DNA from: an uncultured Verrucomicrobiales bacterium
GTDB taxonomy: Bacteria > Verrucomicrobiota > Verrucomicrobiia > Verrucomicrobiales > Akkermansiaceae
Assembly (NCBI GenBank): GCA_947039485.1
Contig: CAMQZC010000020.1
Coordinates: forward strand, 1-49,387
Direction: 5' to 3'
DNA length: 49,387 nucleotides
A program made the translations under genes and the position numbers. Under the pieces are notes generated by a model that was not told the DNA's origin, did not search any database, and saw only the letters and a list, made by a program, of their open reading frames with translations. Of this stretch, positions 6,170 through 16,200 are shown one piece after another (the first letter of the stretch is position 1; each line of letters begins with the position of its first letter).

Positions 6170-8341
6170 ATGAACAGCCCTACACAAAAATACTTTGTCT
6201 CATGGAGCGGAGGCAAGGATTGCAGCTACGCCCTCTACCGCCTGCGCCAGTCACAGCCCGATGCGCAATTTCATCTACTGCATATGCAGAGACTTGGCGA
6301 TTGGGTCGCGCACCGCATCACGCCTGCCCTCATGGATGCGCAGGCCGCAGCCATGGGTCTGCCGCTGAGCCGCTTCCCTGTCGAGCACTACAGCGACTAT
6401 CCCCAGCAATTTCAAGCCGCCCTCACCCAGATGCGAGAGCAGGGGATTACGCAGGGTATCTTTGGCGACATCTACCTAGAGGCGCATCGCAGCTGGATAG
6501 AGGCAGAGTGCGCCAAGGCAGGCATCAGCCCCATCTTCCCCCTCTGGGGCATGGAGAGGGAGAGTGTCTTAGATGGATTTATTGCCGCAGGGTTTAAGGC
6601 CCGCATCATCTCAGTGCAGAATAAGCCGGGCTATCGCGAGCAACTACTTGGGCATCTGCTTTGCCCCCAGCTCAAGCAGGTCATGCAGAGTATCGAGAAC
6701 TTTGACATCTGCGGAGAGCAAGGCGAGTACCATAGCATCGTCATTGATGGCCCCATCTTTGCGCATCCTCTCACCTTCCGCATTGCCCATCCCTTTGAAA
6801 CAGATCAAATTCTTGCTCATGTGCTCGACACCCCACTTCCATCTACTAGCCCTAACTATCCCATGAATAAACTCAAGCCCATCATGTTTGTTGGCACCGG
6901 CTCAGACGTCGGTAAATCGATGCTTAACGCAGGTTTCTGCCGCATCTTTAAGCAGGATGGCTACAGTCCTGCTCCCTTCAAGGCGCAAAATATGTCGCTC
7001 AACAGCTACGCCACAGCAGATAATCTCGAGATTGGCCGCGCCCAAGCCGTGCAGGCTGAGGCCTGCGGAGTCGCCTGTCATGTCGATATGAACCCCGTCC
7101 TGCTCAAGCCCACAACGGAGATGTGCTCTCAGGTCATCCTACTGGGTAAAGTCCTAGGCACTAAAAACGCCAAGGAGTACTTTAACCGACAGAACAAGGC
7201 CACCCTCTTTGTCGACGTTAAGCTAGCCTTTGACCGCATCAGTGAGCGCCACAACCCCATCGTCATGGAAGGTGCTGGCAGTATCTCTGAGATGAACCTC
7301 TGGGATCGAGACATCGTCAACATGCCCATGGCTGAGTACGCAGGTGCGGCCACTTATCTCATCGCGGACATCGACCGCGGCGGCGTCTTTGCATCGGTCT
7401 ACGGCAGCATCCAGCTGCTGCCCGAGCATCAGCGCAAGCTCATCAAGGGGGTTATTATCAACAAATTCCGCGGTGATATTGATCTCTTTAACGATGGGCG
7501 CAAGATGTTACAGGACCTCTGCGGTGTACCCATTATTGGTGTGATTCCCTACTTCCGCGATATCTTTATCGAGCAGGAGGACTCCGTCATCCTCGATCAT
7601 TACAAGCCCACTGTGACCAGTGCTGATGCACCGCGAATCAAGATATCTGTCTTGCTGCTGCGTAGCATGTCAAACTTCACCGATTTCAATCAGCTCTCCT
7701 TCTGCAAGAACATTGAGTTCAGCTACAGTAACAAACCCCACGAGCTCGAGCAATCCGATATCATTATCATCCCTGGTAGCAAGAACACGATCGCTGACAT
7801 GCAAGACATCCGCAATCAGGGCTTAGATGAGCTGCTCCTCGCCCACCACCACGCAGGTAAGCCCCTCTACGGCATCTGTGGCGGCTATCAAATCATGGGT
7901 GAGAGCATTCAAGACCCCGAGCAAATCGAGGGTAGCACACGCGAAATCAGCGGCCTAGGCATCCTCCCCATCAACAGCTGCATCAAGCAGGGCAAGACCA
8001 CGCGTCAATGCCGCTTTGAGTCGCTACACGACAGTGAGGTTGGCGGTCGAGGTTATGAGATTCACTCGGGTGTCAGCACGAGCAGCAAGCCCCTTGCGCG
8101 CCTCGACAATGGCGAGATGGACGGCTGCTACCTCAGCCCCAGCTGCTGGGGCAGCTACATCCACGGTATCTTTGATAACCAGTGCGTCATCAACTCCATC
8201 CTGCGTGCCGCAGGTGGTCAGAGCGAGGATATCGAGGACTACCACGAGATGAAGGAGCGCAACTACGATCTCCTCGCCACGCGCCTACGCGAGCTCGTCG
8301 ATATGGAACAAATCTACGCAAGCCTCCGTCAGGACGCTTAA
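6170..8341 (+). CDS. cobQ: Fusion of DUF71 (diphthine-ammonia-ligase-like) domain and cobyric acid synthase
   Basis: 723 aa in two parts. Residues 1-~222 are a DUF71/COG2102 ATP-pyrophosphatase-type domain: PP-loop S-G-G-K-D at 13-17 and the family block G-E-Q-G-E-Y-H near 180 followed by D-G-P-I-F. Residues ~232-723 are a full-length CobQ: N-terminal V-G-T-G-S-D-V-G-K-S loop, K-A-Q-N-M-S-L-N-S, and a C-terminal glutaminase domain with nucleophile C570 (G-I-C-G-G-Y) and H665 (Y-I-H-G). CobQ amidates adenosylcobyrinate a,c-diamide at four side chains to give adenosylcobyric acid in the cytosol. A bacterial subgroup of DUF71 has been linked by comparative genomics to B12 salvage, which suits the fusion. 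CobQ's own Met is at 6863, but no stop or promoter separates the parts. Confidence 0.92.
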   Translation: MNSPTQKYFVSWSGGKDCSYALYRLRQSQPDAQFHLLHMQRLGDWVAHRITPALMDAQAAAMGLPLSRFPVEHYSDYPQQFQAALTQMREQGITQGIFGDIYLEAHRSWIEAECAKAGISPIFPLWGMERESVLDGFIAAGFKARIISVQNKPGYREQLLGHLLCPQLKQVMQSIENFDICGEQGEYHSIVIDGPIFAHPLTFRIAHPFETDQILAHVLDTPLPSTSPNYPMNKLKPIMFVGTGSDVGKSMLNAGFCRIFKQDGYSPAPFKAQNMSLNSYATADNLEIGRAQAVQAEACGVACHVDMNPVLLKPTTEMCSQVILLGKVLGTKNAKEYFNRQNKATLFVDVKLAFDRISERHNPIVMEGAGSISEMNLWDRDIVNMPMAEYAGAATYLIADIDRGGVFASVYGSIQLLPEHQRKLIKGVIINKFRGDIDLFNDGRKMLQDLCGVPIIGVIPYFRDIFIEQEDSVILDHYKPTVTSADAPRIKISVLLLRSMSNFTDFNQLSFCKNIEFSYSNKPHELEQSDIIIIPGSKNTIADMQDIRNQGLDELLLAHHHAGKPLYGICGGYQIMGESIQDPEQIEGSTREISGLGILPINSCIKQGKTTRQCRFESLHDSEVGGRGYEIHSGVSTSSKPLARLDNGEMDGCYLSPSCWGSYIHGIFDNQCVINSILRAAGGQSEDIEDYHEMKERNYDLLATRLRELVDMEQIYASLRQDA

Positions 8342-8375
8342 CAAATCAATCAAAAACAACAAATACACTAAATTT

Positions 8376-8903
8376 ATGTCACTAGGACTCATCCACATCT
8401 ACACAGGCAATGGCAAGGGCAAGACAACATCATCAGTCGGCCTCGCTACACGCGCCATCGGCAGCGGTCATAGCGTCACCTATGTCTCTTTCCACAAACG
8501 CCCTGAGAAATTTGGCTACCACGAGATGGGCGTTCTCAGTGCTGCTGGCGTCCGCGTCCTCAACCGCGCAAAAGGTCACCCGCACCTCGACAAGAGCATC
8601 GACCCCAGCACCGTCAGCAAAGAAGTCTATGACGCCCTTGATGAGCTTGAGGCACTGCTTGCCTCCGAGCATATCGATCTGCTCATCATGGATGAGATTA
8701 TTATCTCTGTGCGCGATAGCTACATCACAGAGCAGCGCCTCCTTGACTTTATCGATCGCAAGCCCAGCAAAACCGAGCTCGTCATGACAGGCCGAGGAGC
8801 CAGCGCTGAGCTCATCGCTCGTGCAGACTATGTGAGCTCCATCACCGCGGTTAAGCACCCCTATAACAGTGGACAGTGCAGCCGCAAGGGCATTGAATTT
8901 TGA
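8376..8903 (+). CDS. cobO: Corrinoid (cob(I)yrinic acid a,c-diamide) adenosyltransferase
   Basis: 175 aa, full length for the CobA/CobO/BtuR family. P-loop G-N-G-K-G-K-T-T at 11-18, acidic D-E-I near 110, M-T-G-R-G-A near 137, and the family C-terminus K-H-P-Y-N-x-G-x-x-x-x-K-G-I-E-F. It transfers the 5'-deoxyadenosyl group from ATP to cob(I)alamin or cob(I)yrinate diamide, making the substrate of CobQ, encoded 34 nt upstream. A TACACT ends 6 nt before the ATG, so an internal leaderless promoter is possible, but no -35 at proper spacing is visible. The next gene starts 3 nt after the stop. Confidence 0.92.
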   Translation: MSLGLIHIYTGNGKGKTTSSVGLATRAIGSGHSVTYVSFHKRPEKFGYHEMGVLSAAGVRVLNRAKGHPHLDKSIDPSTVSKEVYDALDELEALLASEHIDLLIMDEIIISVRDSYITEQRLLDFIDRKPSKTELVMTGRGASAELIARADYVSSITAVKHPYNSGQCSRKGIEF

Positions 8904-8906
8904 GCC

Positions 8907-9512
8907 ATGAGCGCTCAGACATCCAGCCTTGAGAATAGTCATACCCTCTGCTGTGCAGAGGGTATGCTGCAGCTTTACTACGCCCGTGAGGACGATCGTC
9001 GCATGATTTATGATTTGAGCACGCGGGAGCCTGCAATCATCCTCTCCATGTTTGATGACGTTCGTAAGTTTCGATGGGAGGACATCCGCGATGAAGCTGC
9101 TGCCTACTTTGATGGAAGCCCTGGTCCTAGCAAGTATCTCATCATTCAATACAAGGCTGAGACCATCGGCTTCTTTATTCATGTCCACCACCCCGCTATC
9201 ATCGCTAACATGGAGCTCCATATCTGGTTCTGCTCCAAAAAACATACGGGTAACGGATTAGGACAGCGCTGCGTCAATCTGATGAAAGCGCATCTGCATG
9301 CCACGCAGCAGGTTGAGAGATTCCTCATGCGCCCATGGACAAAAAACCCCTATGCTATCCGCGCCTATCAAAAATGCGGATTTGACATCATTGATGATTT
9401 TGATCTCAGCCTCTACTTTACGCATGAGGAAATTGCCAAATATGGCAATGGTGCCTACAGCCCCGAGGAGACCTGCAACATGCTCGCATGCTGCAAGCCA
9501 GACTCGATGTAA
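8907..9512 (+). CDS. GNAT-family N-acetyltransferase
   Basis: 201 aa. The acetyl-CoA-binding motif A is visible as G-N-G-L-G-Q-R-C-V-N-L-M-K near residue 115, and a motif-B-like K-N-P-Y-A-I-R-A-Y-Q-K-C-G-F-D near 145, the typical end of a GNAT fold. The N-terminal half has L-Y-Y-A-R-E-D-D-R-R. It starts 3 nt after the adenosyltransferase stop and is certainly co-transcribed with it, yet no corrinoid acetylation step is known, so the substrate is open. A terminator follows. Confidence 0.78.
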   Translation: MSAQTSSLENSHTLCCAEGMLQLYYAREDDRRMIYDLSTREPAIILSMFDDVRKFRWEDIRDEAAAYFDGSPGPSKYLIIQYKAETIGFFIHVHHPAIIANMELHIWFCSKKHTGNGLGQRCVNLMKAHLHATQQVERFLMRPWTKNPYAIRAYQKCGFDIIDDFDLSLYFTHEEIAKYGNGAYSPEETCNMLACCKPDSM

Positions 9513-9574
9513 ACTCCCCATCACCTTATGGGTACTTATTGCTTCTCTATAGAAGCAAATCATAGAAACGCGAT

Positions 9575-9607
9575 ATAAACCCTAGTTAATGCTGGGGTTT
9601 ATCTTTT
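9575..9607 (+). terminator. Terminator of the B12 operon
   Basis: ATAAACCCTAG pairs with CTGGGGTTTAT (one mismatch) around a short loop, then a run of T. The remaining gap up to 10225 holds the repeat at 9710-9865 and otherwise nothing I can support. Confidence 0.65.
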
Positions 9608-9709
9608 GCGCGTCAGCCGGGCCTTTGCTCTAGCGGCAGCTTATGAGCTCATCATCGAGCAGGAGATTGAGCGGCATTTTTGTGCCGCAAAAAATATATT
9701 GCAAGATGA

Positions 9710-9865
9710 TTGAACAAAGTGATCCCCAGATACATCAATACTATAACAAAGCATAGCGCGAGGGATGAAGGAGAGAGCAGACCGAGCAAAATTAGCTAAG
9801 CTTTGTGTTTCATAGGTAAATGAAGCGAGCGCAAAGGATTTCCTTCGCGCTCGACTTCGTTTTAG
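9710..9865 (+). repeat. Intergenic hairpin repeat, copy 1
   Basis: About 155 bp shared in the same orientation with 23748-23908. Conserved blocks: TTGAACA at the left, ACTATAACAAAGCA, GAAGGAGAGAG, TTTCATAGGTAAA, then the hairpin at 9822-9859 in which GAAGCGAGCGC pairs with GCGCTCGACTTC and the stem ends in AAGGA/TCCTT, followed by GTTTT. No coding potential. It may be a non-coding RNA gene ending in a terminator, or a short non-autonomous mobile repeat. Confidence 0.6.
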
Positions 9866-10225
9866 AAAGCTAGTTTTTTGGCGTGATTTGGCAGTGATTT
9901 GTACTCCTGCTTAGAGAAAATTCTATAGTTTTTTGGAGAATCCGCAAACAATCATCTTGTTTTTGCAGCTCGTTTAATATGATGACTAACTTATTCTATT
10001 CTCGTAAGATGCCCTATTGATGGGTGATGTAGCGTTTTATGTTTTTTGACAATGTTGAAAATAAGTTACTTCGGGAGTTTTGTATTTCGTTCAAAAAAAT
10101 TATACGTAAAACATCAGTTTATTACTAGGGATATAGGCTTGACTCTGCGTTTCTTTTTGAGAGAATGCTTTTGCAGGAATCTAACTCCATGCATCGCATT
10201 AGCACAAATAATAAACACAAACATC

Positions 10226-13200
10226 ATGAAATTACACATCCCCCTCGGATTACTCGCAGCCCTCGTTAGCCTCTATGCTAGCCCCGTGATTGCGAAGACC
10301 TCGACTGATCTCGGCAACGTCATGTACATTGGCGACTCGATCTCTCATGGTTACAATAGCTCTAGCCATCGCTGGGAGCTACACAAGATTTTTGCAGATA
10401 ATGGTATCAGCTACAATGAGGTGGGTGTGATGACGGGCAATTCATCAGGATCAATGACGGATGCTATTACTCCTGGCTCGATTTATGGTGATGTGGTGTT
10501 TGATAACGTGCATTGCGCTAACTCCTCGGGTCGTACTGATGAGGTGTCTGGGCTTGTTGAAGGTGGATCGGATCGCTACAATGGGAGCAATATTAATAAT
10601 TGGCTGGGTCTGAGTGATGTTGATAACAACGGAGAAGCCTACACTGGAGCTACCTTTACAGGTGATGAAGCACCAGATACTTATGTGATGATGCTTGGCA
10701 CAAATGATTTGCTGAGTGATCATGGTGATGCAGGTTTTGAGGGTAATCCGGCTGCGGGTCAGGTTGCTATTGATGAGCTGCTGCGCAATGTGAAGTCGAT
10801 TCACACGAGCATCAGCACGGCTACGCCTAATGCAAAGCTTATTATCACGACAATACCTGTTTTCACCAATGAGAATGGAGCGATTGATTCGCTTGCTACG
10901 CGTCAGGTGATTGCTAATTACAATGAGCAGCTCAAGACATGGGCGAGCGAACAGGGCGCGAATGTCATGCTGGTTGATGTGAATGTAGGTCTCCTCGATG
11001 TGACCTCATCAAGTCCCGTGATGGCGGTAGATGATTTGTTAGGCGATGCTGTGCATCCAAACTCTCAGGGTAGCCGCATTATTGCCGCTAACATCGCCAA
11101 GGCTTACGGGCTGGCTGGTCGCACGGCTGGACAAAAGAGGATGGGCGCTAATGGCATGGCTGTAAATTTTTACAATGACGGCAATTCTCTGCAATTTAGC
11201 GAAGCCGCCTTGGCTAGCAAGGGCTTTACAACCAATAATGTCACAGTAACAAGCAACAGCCTCACGATGAATCAGAAGAGCAGCATCAGCCACAACTGGT
11301 CTGCAGATACAACGCTCAACAACGGCTATACACTCGACTTTGACCTCATGATGGGTGATGGCGCGGCTAATGGATGGAACACGACGGATGATCTGAGCAT
11401 CACGCTGGGTAATGGTAGCACGGCTGGTATTCTTAGCATTAATGAGGCCTACATCAAGTGGGGTGACACGGTTCTTTACTCCCTAGACATGTCCGCTAGC
11501 GTGAATGACTTGCGCCTAAGCTACGTGATGGGCGATGTACTCAATGGTCTTGAGGCCGGTTACTATCTCTGGATTGATGACATGCTCATTGGCGAGGCCT
11601 TGGATGGTGTCGCGAGTGATGTTGATGGCTTGCTTGTGAGCTACGATGGCTCGGGTAATGTGATTTTGGGTGATATTGCGCTTGATGGCTCGAACGCCTT
11701 TGCTCCTTCAACTGAGGGTATCACTAACGCTGAGAATGGCTTTGTGGCTGGTGGCTCAGAGGTGCTGCGCGGTCTGGGCAGCATTGATTGGCTTGATTCA
11801 TCGAGCTTTGATGCGACATTCACGCTCACTGAGCTGAATGGTAATCTGCGCTTAGCATCGGGCTTTGTAGGTGGTGCTGGAACTAGTCTTGACATCATCG
11901 TGACTGGTGAGACCGTTATTGGTAAAACGCTCTACGCTAATGATGGCAACTATACAGGTGATATTCGTGTTGATATTCAGGGCGGTCTACTGACTGCTGC
12001 TGGCTGGTACGGCATTCACGGCTCAGGTACGCTGACGGGGAATGCAACGATGCGATTCTCAGCAGATGCTAAGGGTGTGAGCGCGGGAGCCTCAGTCTTT
12101 GGCGTGCTCAGCGGTATTATTGATGGGAATGCATACCTAGAGTTCTCATCTCATAATTTAGAGCTCAACTCATGGACAGGTCAGGCTAATGCAGCCTCAG
12201 TAGTGGGTGTCTATAGTGGTAGTATCACCGGGGACATGACCATGGTCTTCAACACTGGTACCTTCAACTACAATATCGTTGGTGGCGGCTTTACGAGCGG
12301 CTCTAGCATTGGCGGTAACACGCATGTTTACATCAACAATGGCAATTTCAAGACTAATATCTATGGTGGCAGCATCGCAGGTACAATCACGGGAGATACA
12401 TCCCTGACAATCTCAGGCGGTAACATATACGGCAATCTCTATGCTGGTAGCCTCAGTGGCACAGTGGGTGGTAAGAGCTCACTGACTATCATCGGTACAG
12501 ATGCTAAGTTCCTCGGTGAGGGGCTCATCAATGCTGGCTCTGAGGGTGGAACGCACGCAGGTGACTCCATTCTCACACTCAAGAATATCACAGCTTCGAG
12601 CAATGAGCATGGTATTGATAAGTTTAAAGGTACGCTCTCGGGCGGTATCGCTGGGAAAGCTACGTTGCTTTTTGATAACGTGCAACTAGACACAACCTTG
12701 GCGGCAACCATCACAGACTTTGATGTCATTGAGCTGAGCAACAATTCTAGAGTTCAACTCAGCAGCTTTGGTGGAGCTACACAGCTAAATCTGGCCGCCG
12801 GCTCAAGCCTGACACTGACGCAAACCATTCTTATCACAAATAAGATGACAACTCAGGGAGCTGGCTCGCTGATCTTTAGCTCGGACATTGTCTTTGATGT
12901 CTCAGCTCTGGGTCTCACGGCAGCTTCGGGCAGCTTCACTCTCTTTGAGGGTAGCTTGTTACTTGGTGATAGCTTTACCTCTCTAGGTATTGCCAATATC
13001 ACGGGTATTGCGGGCATGACTGCCCTAAAGAAGGTGACGTTCAATGCCGATGGCACGGTTGATTTGATTAGTGAACTCATCAACTACAGCTATGTAGGTG
13101 GTAGCACTGAGGCTGAAATAAGCTCGCTCAACTGGGATACTAAGTCTCCCTCATTCTCAGGGGATACCTATCAGAATGGTAACTCGGTGACTTTCTCGGG

Positions 13201-16200
13201 CTTCACAGATGCAAATCTGGCTGAGAATATTACCGCTAGCATCATCACGATTGCAGATTCGGCTTACCTCAAGCTGCGCAGCGGTGATGAGGGGCTCTTC
13301 AGCCTGAATGCTGGTGAAATTAATCTCTCTGCAAACGCGTCCCTGCATCTTGTAGGAGATGTGTTATCGGCTGAGAGTCGTATTATAGGTGGGGTGAGCA
13401 GCAAGCTGATTCTTGATCGCACTAATGAGAACTTCACTTGGGCTAGTTATTCAGACATGCTAACAAACTTCAACGGCGGGCTGACCATCGCCGCGGGTCA
13501 GATGAACATTGTGGGGACTGATGTATTCACTCAGCTTGATCACTTCGTTGTAAATGCAGGTGCCACCCTGAGCATCAACGGTGTGCATACAGTATCACAG
13601 GATATCTATCTCACTGGCGATTTATCACTCACAAATGTAAAACTGTTGGCAGACGCGACAATTAACGTGATGTCTGATCAGGCAACAATCACTGGTGTTG
13701 GAGCTGGTAGTCTTATCTACGCTTCTATCACGGGGGATACGTCTCTGACTATTAATGATAATATGCATATAGTTGGGGATATTAATCTAACGGGTGATCT
13801 CATTATTGGTAGATCTACATCATCAGGTCGTCTCGTCACGCTTGGTGGCGGTTATAAATCTGGTAGTGCTTTAAATTTTAAATCCCTGGTCCTTGAAGCT
13901 GGTGCTCGTGTCCGTATTCAGCATGCTACAACCACGTTGGAGGATACGAATGTCAGTATGGGTGATGGTTCAATTTTCCGAGCTGATAGTAGCAACAGTA
14001 ATGCTGGTATCGCATGGGGTGGATTGTCGCTGAGCGCTAATGCTACTATTGAGCTCAATGCCCAAGGCGGCTTTAGCTTCAGCTCCCTGACTAACAGTGG
14101 CGCGGATTCACTACTCACAGTTGAGGCTTTTAACTCTACTACTCGCTATACGCGCATTGAGTTCAAGTCCATCAATGATTTTGATGGCACGGTGAGCATG
14201 GCTGATCAAGTGAATGCTGAGCTTATCCTGCGCGGTGTTGTCAGCCAGTCTGCTGGTCAGGATGTCATATTTAGCGGTGGTATCGAGGTTGATGTCTATG
14301 ATCTCACTTTTGTTGGTGAAGGTGGTCTTCACTTTGAGAACGCCGTGCGTATTGATGGCAACATGCTCCTACTGGGGGCAAATGTCACGATGGGCGCATT
14401 CTCCTTTGCAGACGCTGACGCGAGCCTGAATATCTATGGCGGTCGTGTCACGCTGAGCGAGGCAAGTTATGCCGCGACTGATAATAACATTCGCATCGGT
14501 GAGGCTACTCTCACGAGCACGCAGGCGAGCATGAGCATGGCGCAGAATCTCCAGCTCGGCGGCTATGACGTCACAGGCATGACATTGCCTGCGGGCTACG
14601 TCAGTTCTGCTGTAGCAGGTAGCGTTGATAAGCCTATCTACACGACCATCGACAGCGCGAGCTCTGCCATGAGCTTCACGGGCGTCATCTCTGATGTCAC
14701 AGGCTCGGTAGGTGGTTTGATTATTGATGGCTCAGGCACAGTAACACTCAGTGGCAATAACAGCTACAGTGGTGGCACAAATATCGTCAGCGGCAGCCTC
14801 ATCGCAGGTAGCAATAGCGCCTTTGGCACTGGTAACATCAGCATGGTATCTGGCAGCCTTGATTTGGGTGGCTTTGTGATGTCCAATGCGATTGAGACAA
14901 AATCTGGCAGCATCAGCAACTACGCAGGCTACACAGGTGTCATTACCCACAGTGGTACGGGCGTCTTGGAGCTCTCATTGGCTGCTTCCACGAGCAACTT
15001 GACAGCGGATTTGATGATCAACTCTGGCACGGTCAAGCTGGCAGCAAACAGCGGGGATGGTAGCTTCAAGAGCATTACGATCGCCTCAGGCGCCACGCTG
15101 GACATGTCCGCGGGTTCTGTTGGCCTCGGTGGTGAACTCACTCTTGGTAACAATGCAACACTGAGCTTTGCTAGTGGTGCTGGCTCAGGAGTCTCCATGG
15201 GTGCTGGCGGCAACATCAACTTGAGCGCAGGCGATAAGTTCAACATCAATATCATCGGAGGCAGCGGAAGCATCCTTGAGATGGTGCTCTTTGATAGCTG
15301 TGATTTGGCTGACTTTGCTGATTTTAACTTCGGCTTTGTAGGAGAGCTTCAAGGCATCAAGGCAAGTGATTTGCTCAACTCCGTGACCTTTGACGGAATT
15401 GATTCTGGGCTGCTTGATGATCTCTACATCATCTTTAACGAGGATAATCAACTCGTCCTCACAACTGAGGTTGATCTGGTAGCAAATGTCCTCTGGGATG
15501 GCACGAGCAACAGCTGGAGCAATGGTGGTGCTGGCTGGGATATGCTCAATGGTGGTGCCGACGTAAATTACACATCAGGTAGCTCAGTGACCTTCAACGC
15601 TGGTACCGGTACGATTAGTATCGCCGAGGGAGTCGTAGCTAATAATATGACGGTTAGCGGAGCAGGTGTTGACTTTGACTTCACTGGCTCTGGCAATCTG
15701 AGCATCACTGGTAACTTGACCGTCGATAAAGGTGCCTCCGCAGGCTTTGACAGTACCGTTGAACTGGCAGATAGCAGCATCGTGACAATTGGCGAGGGTA
15801 GCAGCCTGAGCTTTGGCGCGGGTGTGCAGATTATCACAACGCTCAATAACGCGGGCAGCATTATCGCAGATGACTTGGTCGTTATCAACAACGTGATCGG
15901 TGGTGGTAACATCACGGCTAGTAACATTACCCTGCAAGGCGATTACAACAGCCTTGGCACGGTCATTGCTGATACGCTCACCGCCAAGGGAAGCCTTAGC
16001 ATCACGACTGGCAGCGTTCTAGGATCGCTGGTTAGTGACGGTACGCTCTCGCTGGATAGCTCTGGCGTGGTTACTATTAAATCGGTTACTGGCTCGCTGG
16101 CATCTCTGAAGAACTCAGGGACGTTAAGCATCGGCTCGGATCTGTCCATCACCGGGACACTCACCAATACCGGCTCGCTGGATATGGGCGGATTTGATCT

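Noticed and set aside
9620..9713. Short frame ending E-Q-E-I-E-R-H-F-C-A-A-K-N-I-L-Q-D-D-stop after the B12 operon
   Set aside because: Looks protein-like by eye, but has no start, no homologue in the window and lies behind a terminator; a gene relic cannot be shown.
10046..10225. Extended N-terminus of the autotransporter from an upstream in-frame start
   Set aside because: The extension is basic, lacks an export signal and would bury the clear signal peptide starting at 10226.
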